Assembly (NCBI GenBank): GCA_041584015.1
Contig: JBFHES010000202.1
Coordinates: 1 to 8,464 of the forward strand
Source of the DNA: JBFHES01 sp041584015
GTDB lineage: Bacteria; Bacteroidota; Bacteroidia; Bacteroidales; M50B96
Direction: 5' to 3'
Length of the DNA stretch: 8,464 nucleotides
A program made the position numbers and the translations under genes. Shown piece by piece: positions 1-6,479 of this stretch (its first letter is position 1; the number at the start of each line of letters is the position of its first letter). The notes under the pieces were generated by a model that searched no databases, was not told where the DNA came from, and was given only the letters and a program-made list of their open reading frames with translations.

Positions 1-1002
1 ATTAGCATCAACCAGGATTTCTACCCAAGTATTACACAAATACCGGGCATTAAACACATTCAGGTGTTTGCTACAAAAGCTGCCCTTGTAAAAGGCAAGG
101 AAGATGTTGAAGGCATTGTATTGAAAGGTGTTGGCAAAGATCACGACTGGAGCTTCATGAATTCGCAACTGCAAAGCGGGGCCACATTTGTTGTTAATGA
201 AGAAAAAAAAACAAACCAGGTCATGATCTCTTCATCGCTTGCCAGCCGGTTAAAGCTAAGCGTAGGAGATAAACTAAACTGCTATTTTATTCAGCAACCT
301 CCACGAATCAGGAAATTTGAAGTAAGCGGTATTTACATAAACAGTCTGGAAGTTTTTAACAATATTATTTATTGCGACATCGGACATATTCAGAAAGTAA
401 ATGGTTGGCGAGATGATGAAACAGGCGGATTTGAAATACTAATCGATGATTTCGAAGAATTGGAGCCAATGTACCATTTGGTTAATGAACAGGCCGGTCA
501 TCGCTTTATGGATGATGGTTCCAGCCTTTTAGTTGAAAGTGTGAATCAGCGTTTTCAGCAATTCTTCAGCTGGCTATCGCTCATTGACACCAACACCTAC
601 TTTATATTAACCCTCATGATACTGGTTGCTGGTATTAATATGATCACCGGTTTACTAATTCTTATTCTGGAAAAAACCAACATGATTGGTATACTTAAAG
701 CGGTAGGAACCAAAAACTGGAGCATCCGGAAAATATTTTTATACAACGCCCTGTTTCTAATCGGCAAAGGGGTGATCATTGGGAATGTTATTGGGTTAAG
801 CATTTGTTTCATACAACAATACTTTGGTTTGGTTAAGCTTGATGCCGCATCGTATTATGTTTCGGTTGTCCCAATCGATTTAAAGTTCACACAGTGGTTA
901 CTGCTCAATGTCGGAACCATAGCGGTAACTTTACTAATGCTGATTGTTCCATCTTATATCGTGACGCGTATTAGTCCGATAAAAGCTATCCGTTTCGATT
1001 AA
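1..1002 (+). CDS. FtsX/LolC-family ABC transporter permease, 5'-truncated by the window edge
   Basis: This is the C-terminal part (333 visible residues) of an inner-membrane ABC permease of the FtsX/LolC/MacB type. Such proteins couple a separate cytoplasmic ATPase to work on lipoproteins, lipids or other envelope substrates. The frame is open from base 1. The GTG at 64 is internal, because 21 in-frame codons precede it with no stop. Visible residues about 1-190 form the periplasmic domain. They are followed by three membrane segments at roughly 199-224, 246-275 and 299-321, the usual last three of the four in this family. The short cytoplasmic loop after the first carries the family-like EKTNMIGILKAVG stretch, and the protein ends in a typical SPIKAIRFD tail. 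The first membrane helix and the start lie to the left. No ATPase gene is visible, so the substrate is unknown; a LolC/E-like role is possible but unproven. TAA stop at 1000-1002. Confidence 0.9.
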   Translation: MSINQDFYPSITQIPGIKHIQVFATKAALVKGKEDVEGIVLKGVGKDHDWSFMNSQLQSGATFVVNEEKKTNQVMISSSLASRLKLSVGDKLNCYFIQQPPRIRKFEVSGIYINSLEVFNNIIYCDIGHIQKVNGWRDDETGGFEILIDDFEELEPMYHLVNEQAGHRFMDDGSSLLVESVNQRFQQFFSWLSLIDTNTYFILTLMILVAGINMITGLLILILEKTNMIGILKAVGTKNWSIRKIFLYNALFLIGKGVIIGNVIGLSICFIQQYFGLVKLDAASYYVSVVPIDLKFTQWLLLNVGTIAVTLLMLIVPSYIVTRISPIKAIRFD

Positions 1003-1095
1003 TACAATATCCATAAATTTTGTTGTTTCAAATGCCTCCGGTTATTGCTCAGGATAACTTAGGAGTCCACACATTATTTCAATAAATAAATCGTT

Positions 1096-1103
1096 TAACT
1101 TTG
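1096..1103 (+). promoter_or_regulatory. Candidate Bacteroidota -7 promoter box for the flippase gene
   Basis: TAACTTTG matches the Bacteroidota sigma-70-type -7 consensus TAnnTTTG at every fixed position. It lies 22 bp before the probable TTG start at 1125, which would give a very short leader of about 15-17 nt. No TTTG-like -33 box is found at the expected distance upstream; the nearest is TTTC at 1077-1080, which is too close. The call therefore rests on the -7 match and on its position in a gap between two genes that need not be co-transcribed. Confidence 0.4.
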
Positions 1104-1106
1104 TGA

Positions 1107-1131
1107 CAAATTGAAACAGGCAAATTGAAAC
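1107..1131 (+). repeat. 11-bp perfect tandem direct repeat spanning the flippase start
   Basis: CAAATTGAAAC occurs at 1107-1117 and again at 1121-1131, separated by AGG, giving a 14-bp period. The second copy contains the TTG used here as the start codon of the flippase. The TTG in the first copy (1111-1113) is in another frame. The unit sits directly downstream of the candidate -7 box, where transcription would begin. It may be a local duplication or a regulator site; nothing in the sequence decides between these. Confidence 0.6.
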
Positions 1132-2435
1132 TACTCGACAAACTGAATAACATCCGTGCGCTGCAACTATTCCAGCTGATGCGTTATGGAGTATTGTTTG
1201 TCATAAGAATTGCCCTTGCCAAGCTAGGTGTTCTTACCGAGGAGATTGGGGATTTCGAATATTTCATTTTTCTGGGTTCGGCTATAAGTTTCTTTTGGGT
1301 AAATGGTTTAATGCAGAGTTTGCTACCCTTAAACCAAAACAGCAAAACCTTTGGCAAAACTCCCGACAAAAGCCCTGAGTTATTCAATGCTTTTCTATTA
1401 GTTACAGCGTTTACCTTAATTGCAATTTTTGCATTAGCTACTTATGAGTTCTCCGATATAGGCCCATCAACTCCAAACATATATTTCTTGTTGGCCTTCC
1501 TACTCTTCACAACTCCCGCTTATCTGGTTGAATACATCTATTTATTGTTTAACAAACCCAAGCGCATTATTCAATATGGGCTCACGGTATTCACTTTGCA
1601 AATAGTGCTTTTTCTTTCGCCAATAATTGCAGGCTACCCGATTGAGTATGCCTACCTTGGTTTAGTGATATTCACTTTTATTAAATTTTGTTGGTTGCTT
1701 ATTTTGCTTAAGCAATATGCCATTTTCAAGCTATCCTTTACTTACATAAAGGAACATTTAAAACTTGGGGCTCCATTAATAATTGCCGCGGGTCTGGGCG
1801 GGTCTGCTCAATACATTGATGGTTTTATCATCAAGCATCAGTTTGATGAAGCCACATTTGCCAAGTTCGTTTACGGAGCAAAGGAGTTGCCTTTTGTATA
1901 TCTTTTGGCCAATATGCTTAGTAATGCCATGGTTGCCCGATTCTCACAGGAATCGAACATCACCACCATTATTGCTGATCTAAAAAACGAATCGGTAAAA
2001 ATGATGCACTATCTGTTTCCTATCTCCATACTTCTCATCCTGCTGTCTAATTATTTATATCCATTAATGTTTCGTCCCGAGTTTGCTATAAGTGCCAAGG
2101 TTTTCAACATCTACCTGCTACTCATTATTAGTAGACTTGTGTTTCCGCAAACCTTACTAATTGGACTAAAACAATCGGGAGCAATTTTAAAAATATCAAT
2201 AGTTGAACTTATAATAAATGTGACCTTAAGTTTGATCTTTATACAATGGTGGGGAATTCTAGGCGTCGCCTATGCTACTGTAATTGCCTATGCTTTGGAC
2301 AAACTACTACTCACTATTCTTGTACAGCGAAAGTTAAAAATCAACGCCACAGACTACATAAACTTTAAGTTGCTAACTATATATTCGGTTCTGCTTGTGG
2401 CCATCTACATTCTTGTTGATGTTTATTTATACTAG
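1125..2435 (+). CDS. Polysaccharide/oligosaccharide flippase-like membrane protein (Wzx/MATE superfamily)
   Basis: This is a 436-residue, almost wholly hydrophobic inner-membrane protein with about 12 predicted membrane segments, for example near 45-65, 86-106, 118-141, 152-170, 174-197, 294-314, 323-344, 353-375, 378-398 and 414-434. Length and layout fit the Wzx/RfbX branch of the MOP superfamily, which moves undecaprenyl-linked glycans across the inner membrane. The N-terminal pattern, a first helix then EEIGDFEYF and a glycine-containing second helix, is typical of that group. A TTG start is chosen because the frame is closed by TGA at 1104-1106 and contains no ATG before 1179. Starting at 1179 would delete 18 residues that look like the usual cytoplasmic lead-in to helix 1. 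No glycosyltransferase or polymerase gene is beside it, so its glycan is unknown. Family assignment is by overall character, not by a catalytic motif; another MOP-superfamily exporter is possible. Confidence 0.8.
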   Translation: MKLLDKLNNIRALQLFQLMRYGVLFVIRIALAKLGVLTEEIGDFEYFIFLGSAISFFWVNGLMQSLLPLNQNSKTFGKTPDKSPELFNAFLLVTAFTLIAIFALATYEFSDIGPSTPNIYFLLAFLLFTTPAYLVEYIYLLFNKPKRIIQYGLTVFTLQIVLFLSPIIAGYPIEYAYLGLVIFTFIKFCWLLILLKQYAIFKLSFTYIKEHLKLGAPLIIAAGLGGSAQYIDGFIIKHQFDEATFAKFVYGAKELPFVYLLANMLSNAMVARFSQESNITTIIADLKNESVKMMHYLFPISILLILLSNYLYPLMFRPEFAISAKVFNIYLLLIISRLVFPQTLLIGLKQSGAILKISIVELIINVTLSLIFIQWWGILGVAYATVIAYALDKLLLTILVQRKLKINATDYINFKLLTIYSVLLVAIYILVDVYLY

Positions 2436-2472
2436 AAATCCAGCTGAAAATTATTCAACATTTCACGCTTAA

Positions 2473-2494
2473 AATGAATCAAAAGGCATTCATT
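2473..2494. repeat. Weak AT-rich inverted repeat downstream of the flippase gene
   Basis: AATGAAT (2473-2479) and ATTCATT (2488-2494) are exact 7-bp inverted arms around an 8-base loop, 37 bp after the flippase stop. Only one G-C pair holds the stem and no T-run follows it, so it is a poor terminator. It could be an operator-like site for the regulator/kinase operon that begins at 2681, or simply chance in AT-rich DNA. The rest of the 2436-2680 gap shows no gene and no full promoter match. Confidence 0.3.
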
Positions 2495-2680
2495 CCCGTA
2501 AAGCAGATGAGTTAGAGTTGTTCGTTTGTCAAACAAATGCTAACATTAGTCAAGAGAAAACGGCAATTCAAAACAAGTTCATGAAATAACAAAACATAAT
2601 AGTTTAAACTCCGTAACAATATGCACACTTAAGGAATTAGTCAGCCTCAAGCATATAACAAAGTAAGAACTAAAGAAAAG

Positions 2681-3082
2681 ATGATGATTAAGAATTCAAA
2701 CAATAAATTTAGAATACTACTTGTTGAAGATAACCCATTAAACCGTAACTTGGCGAAAGTTTGCTTAAACAAGTTCGGGCACGACATAGAGATGGCAACC
2801 AATGGGCTGGAAGGTGTTGAGAAATACCTTGATAAAGAATATGATCTGATTTTGATGGACATTAACATGCCAGTAATGGATGGCCTTCAGGCTACAAAAC
2901 AAATTCGTGAACTAGAGAAAGGCGATGTGCAGCGCAAACGCACTTCCATTGTGGCAATAACTGCAAATGCATTTGTCGACACAAAAGAAAAATGTCTGGA
3001 ATCAGGAATGGATGCCTATTTGAGCAAACCATATAAGGCAGAAGAATTAGCACAAACAATTAAATTACTTAGAGCAGGTTAA
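2681..3082 (+). CDS. Single-domain response regulator (receiver only)
   Basis: This 133-residue protein is one complete CheY-like receiver domain and nothing else. All active-site residues are present: the acidic pair Glu16-Asp17 in VEDNPLN, the phosphoacceptor Asp60 in LMDINMPVMDG, Thr94 in AITANAF, and Lys116 in LSKPYKA. It should accept phosphate from a histidine kinase or an HPt protein and pass the signal on by protein contact, since there is no DNA-binding or enzymatic output. Its sequence style (VEDNPLNRNLA, ITANA, GMDAYLSKP) is that of receivers fused to hybrid kinases rather than of flagellar CheY. It closely resembles the last receiver of the kinase encoded 37 bp downstream, so the two are probably co-transcribed partners. 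The start is ATG at 2681 or the adjacent ATG at 2684. The upstream sequence is A-rich with no clear Shine-Dalgarno, as is usual in Bacteroidota. Confidence 0.93.
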   Translation: MMIKNSNNKFRILLVEDNPLNRNLAKVCLNKFGHDIEMATNGLEGVEKYLDKEYDLILMDINMPVMDGLQATKQIRELEKGDVQRKRTSIVAITANAFVDTKEKCLESGMDAYLSKPYKAEELAQTIKLLRAG

Positions 3083-3119
3083 CTCAAAATAGCTCCAACA
3101 TAAATACCGTCGCCTACTG

Positions 3120-6100
3120 ATGAAGATTAAACTGACAATACTCCTCATTACAATATGGTTATCACCTTTTGGGGTGGTAGCCAATTCGTATTTAGACAGC
3201 CTTGAAACAGCCTTACAATTGGCTTCACCTCAAAACCAGCCAGAAACACTAAATAAGCTTGCCAGAATATACATAGACACTGATGTGGCGCAAGCTTTAA
3301 TTTACAGTAACCGGGCTCAAAAATTAAGTAAGGAACATTTTAATACTGAGCAGGAAATTCTTGCCCTCAACAATATTGGATTAGCGCATACCAAAAAGAA
3401 ACAGTACAGCAAAGCAAACTTACCTTTTGACCAAGCCACCAAGCTAGCTCATAAGAATAAACTAAAAGAACTAGAAGCCTACTCATGGCATAATTTGGGG
3501 AAAGCGTATTACCTGAGAGGATGGTCTGCCGAAGCACAGGCTTGTTTTGATGAAGCCAACAAACATTTTTTAAGCAGAGCTGCTACAGACGCGTTCTCGT
3601 TCAATTGTAAAGGCGAAGAACTATTCCTAAAAAAACGCTATGAAAAAGCCCTCGACAATTTTAAAGAAGCATACAATCTTGCTGCACAGCATTCAGACCC
3701 GGAGCAAAAATACATTGCCGCATTAAACTTAAACAGCGTACATACCAAACTCGGGAATACAGCTGATGCGGAGTTTTTTGCCAGTTTGCTAAGCGTTATG
3801 AGTTCATCAGAAAAACTCTTGCCCCAGGAACAAGATGTAGCTATTGAAGAACCAACAGAAGAAAAACAAGTTGAGAAAGTTGTTGACTATAAAGTTGAGC
3901 AGGCAAAAGAAAAACCAGTAAAACAGACGCAGAATACCGATAACTCATTTTATCTGAAAATCATTTATGCACTTGCAGGCTTACTCGTTCTGCTGTTGTA
4001 CCTAATGTATCTGGTACGAAAAAAATACCTAAAAATCCTACAAAACCATTCAGGTAAAAGCGATCAGGATAATCAGAAATTAATGGATACAAATTTCCTG
4101 TTACGCGAGGAAATCAAGAAAAGACTTGAAACAGAAAAGACCATTATTCAGGAGAAAGCATTTCTTGATAGTCTTGTAAACTCCATCCCAGATCATATTA
4201 GCTATAAAGATACAAAGGGGAAGTACATTGGCTGTAACAACGCCTACACTACCTTTCATAAAAGAGCTGCTAACGAGATTAAAGGCAAAACGGAATTTGA
4301 CATAAACGACAATACCAAGGCCGAAGTTATTTCAAAAATTGAACGCGAGATAGAAAAGACAGGTAAGCCATGGCATGAAAAAACCTGGGACAAAAGAGCC
4401 GATGGCAAAAAAGTATTACTTGACATTTTAAAAACACCGTTCTATTCACCAGAAAAAACACTACTTGGTGTGATTACCATCAGTCGCGACATGACAGCGA
4501 TTCAGAAAGCCGAAGAAGAAATAATAAAATTATCGCATGCTGTAGAGCAAAGCCCTGTTCCTATTATTATTACCAATCCCGTTGGCGACGTGGAATACAT
4601 CAACCCTATGTTCTCAGAGGTTACTGGTTATTCGCGTGAAGATGCAATTGGTAATAACATTCGTTTTCTAAAATCAGGAAAGATGACTGACAAGGTGTAT
4701 AAGGAACTTTGGGAGACCATCTCATCTGGTAATAACTGGAGCGGCGAATTGCTTAACAAGCGAAAAAATGGCGAGCATTTCTGGGACAATACCAACATTA
4801 GCCCTATCTATGATAAGAAAGGAAACATTAGCCACTACCTGGCTACTAAGGAAGATATAACCATTCGCAAACAACAGGAACAGGAAGTATTGGAGGCCAA
4901 AATTGCGGCAGAAAATGCAAACAGAACCAAGAGCGAATTTCTAGCAAAAATGTCACACGAGATTCGTACACCAATGAACGGGATTATAGGAATGGCAGAC
5001 ATTCTATTGAGTTCCGAGATTGATCAGGAATTTGAAGAGCAAACAAGGATTATAAAATCTTCGGCAAATAATTTAATGTCAATTATCAATGATATTTTTG
5101 ACTACACAAAAATGGAAACGGAAGAAATTGAACTGGAGATTTTCCCGTTCACCGTTGCCGAAACAGTGAAAGAAGTTTCAGGATACTTAATGGAAAAGCT
5201 AAAGGAGAAGAACCTAAAACTCTTTATGGAGATAGATCCAGAGCTTCCGAAGATTTTAAACGGCGACCAAATTCGACTAAGGCAAGTTTTACTTAACCTG
5301 GCTAATAATGCCATTAAGTTTACCAATACCGGCGAAATAAGAATCATCGTTAACGTTGATGACATGACCGCTGAAAAAATATTGGTTCAATTTAAAGTTA
5401 AAGACACCGGTATAGGGATCTCTAAGGTAGGCCGGGAGAAACTATTCCAATCCTTCTCGCAAGTTGACGACACGAATTCGAGAACCTATGGCGGCACCGG
5501 ACTTGGGCTTGTAATAGCTAAGCGATTGGTAGAAGCCATGGGTGGAACCATCAGTGTGATAAGCGAACCTGGCAAAGGATCGGAGTTCACCTTTACCGCT
5601 TGGTTAGAAATTGGTGAATCTAACGTGTATTCAGAAAGTAAGCAGTTCTCCTGCGAAAACCTTCGTGTATTGCTGGCTCATCCTGATAAGCAAGAACAAG
5701 AAAGGCTTGTAAAGCTTTTTCATAAAATGAACTGCAAACCCGATTTGGCCAACAATGCACAAGACGCCTTTGCTCAACTAAACAAGTTTGTTGGTTCGCC
5801 TCGCATGTACGACGTTGTAGTGGTAAACAATACCCTCCCAGATTCGGATGGTGAGCTTTTCACAAACATGCTACACGCCGATAAATTCCTCAAAGGCACA
5901 AAGGTAATTTTGCTCATTGATGAAAATGTAAGAATAGACGAGAAGGAGTATGAGCAGATTGGTGTGTTCGGATTTGTAAAGAAACCTAGCGAATTTGAAA
6001 ACCTCAAAAAGAGTATTCTCAAAGCATCGGTAATCAAGCAAAAGAAAAGTCCAACTATTGATAAGCATAAAGACAATAGTAAGCTAACCAGTTCTGGCGC

Positions 6101-6479
6101 TGCTATGAAAATACTATTGGTGGAAGACAACCTGATCAACCAAAAAGTTGCCGGGCTCAACCTAAAGAAAATGAGTTACGAGTATGATGTAGCCAACAAT
6201 GGTAAAGTGGCCGTCGACATGTGCAAGAAGCATCCATACCCAATTGTTATAATGGATATTCAGATGCCGGTAATGGATGGGTTCGAGGCCACAAAAGCCA
6301 TCAGGCAGCATGAAAAAGAAACAGGACAAAAACCAGCCATTATTATTGCCCTAACAGCCAATGCCATGCGTGGTGATCGGGAGAAGTATTTGAACGCCGG
6401 GATGGATGAATACTTAAGCAAACCATTAAACCCTTCTGAACTTAAACGTGTTTTGCAAGAATTTAAACTGATGTTATAG
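3120..6479 (+). CDS. Hybrid histidine kinase: periplasmic TPR sensor, TM, two PAS, HisKA, HATPase, pseudo-receiver, receiver
   Basis: This 1119-residue membrane sensor kinase has this order: signal peptide (1-21, cleavage probably after VVA); about five TPR-like helical pairs (44-230), presumably periplasmic; a Glu/Lys-rich linker (237-275); a membrane helix (279-299); a coiled-coil stretch (320-350); PAS (about 346-461); PAS/PAC (about 470-583); HisKA with phosphoacceptor His613 in MSHEIRTPMNG; and HATPase_c with N-box Asn726/Asn730, DTGIGI (762-767) and GGTGLGL (791-797). Two receiver units follow. The first (about 847-970) is degenerate, with Asn903 where the phosphoacceptor Asp should be. 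The second (996-1119) is intact, with Glu1002-Asp1003, Asp1046, Thr1079 and Lys1101. There is no HPt and no DNA-binding domain. The kinase core looks fully active; ligand and output are unknown. Its start lies 37 bp after the single-domain regulator, the likely operon partner. The ATG is directly followed by a good signal peptide, which supports this start. Confidence 0.96.
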   Translation: MKIKLTILLITIWLSPFGVVANSYLDSLETALQLASPQNQPETLNKLARIYIDTDVAQALIYSNRAQKLSKEHFNTEQEILALNNIGLAHTKKKQYSKANLPFDQATKLAHKNKLKELEAYSWHNLGKAYYLRGWSAEAQACFDEANKHFLSRAATDAFSFNCKGEELFLKKRYEKALDNFKEAYNLAAQHSDPEQKYIAALNLNSVHTKLGNTADAEFFASLLSVMSSSEKLLPQEQDVAIEEPTEEKQVEKVVDYKVEQAKEKPVKQTQNTDNSFYLKIIYALAGLLVLLLYLMYLVRKKYLKILQNHSGKSDQDNQKLMDTNFLLREEIKKRLETEKTIIQEKAFLDSLVNSIPDHISYKDTKGKYIGCNNAYTTFHKRAANEIKGKTEFDINDNTKAEVISKIEREIEKTGKPWHEKTWDKRADGKKVLLDILKTPFYSPEKTLLGVITISRDMTAIQKAEEEIIKLSHAVEQSPVPIIITNPVGDVEYINPMFSEVTGYSREDAIGNNIRFLKSGKMTDKVYKELWETISSGNNWSGELLNKRKNGEHFWDNTNISPIYDKKGNISHYLATKEDITIRKQQEQEVLEAKIAAENANRTKSEFLAKMSHEIRTPMNGIIGMADILLSSEIDQEFEEQTRIIKSSANNLMSIINDIFDYTKMETEEIELEIFPFTVAETVKEVSGYLMEKLKEKNLKLFMEIDPELPKILNGDQIRLRQVLLNLANNAIKFTNTGEIRIIVNVDDMTAEKILVQFKVKDTGIGISKVGREKLFQSFSQVDDTNSRTYGGTGLGLVIAKRLVEAMGGTISVISEPGKGSEFTFTAWLEIGESNVYSESKQFSCENLRVLLAHPDKQEQERLVKLFHKMNCKPDLANNAQDAFAQLNKFVGSPRMYDVVVVNNTLPDSDGELFTNMLHADKFLKGTKVILLIDENVRIDEKEYEQIGVFGFVKKPSEFENLKKSILKASVIKQKKSPTIDKHKDNSKLTSSGAAMKILLVEDNLINQKVAGLNLKKMSYEYDVANNGKVAVDMCKKHPYPIVIMDIQMPVMDGFEATKAIRQHEKETGQKPAIIIALTANAMRGDREKYLNAGMDEYLSKPLNPSELKRVLQEFKLML

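Noticed and set aside
64..66. GTG as the start codon of the ABC permease
   Set aside because: The frame is open from base 1, and a protein starting here would lack the first membrane helix required by the family.
2474..2515. Possible 13-codon leader peptide in the gap before the regulator gene
   Set aside because: The frame is short and has no regulatory residue pattern, ribosome site or attenuator hairpin. It is best explained as chance.
2513..2528. Two near-matches to the -7 box (TAGAGTTG and TTCGTTTG) upstream of the regulator/kinase operon
   Set aside because: Each has one mismatch at a fixed position and neither has a -33 TTTG at the proper distance, so the operon promoter could not be placed.
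2525..2537. Small inverted repeat TTTGT-caa-ACAAA
   Set aside because: The 5-bp AT-rich arms with a 3-base loop are too weak and too common in this composition to call an operator or terminator.
4650..4676. LOV-photoreceptor-like motif in the second PAS domain of the kinase (GNNIRFLKSG)
   Set aside because: The flavin-binding Cys of the LOV motif (GxNCRFLQ) is Ile514 here. Similar GxNxRxLKSG stretches are common in ordinary PAS domains, so a light sensor is not supported.
5774..6160. Minus-strand open frame of 128 codons inside the kinase gene
   Set aside because: It lies wholly antisense to well-supported receiver-domain coding sequence and shows no recognisable domain. It is a shadow frame.
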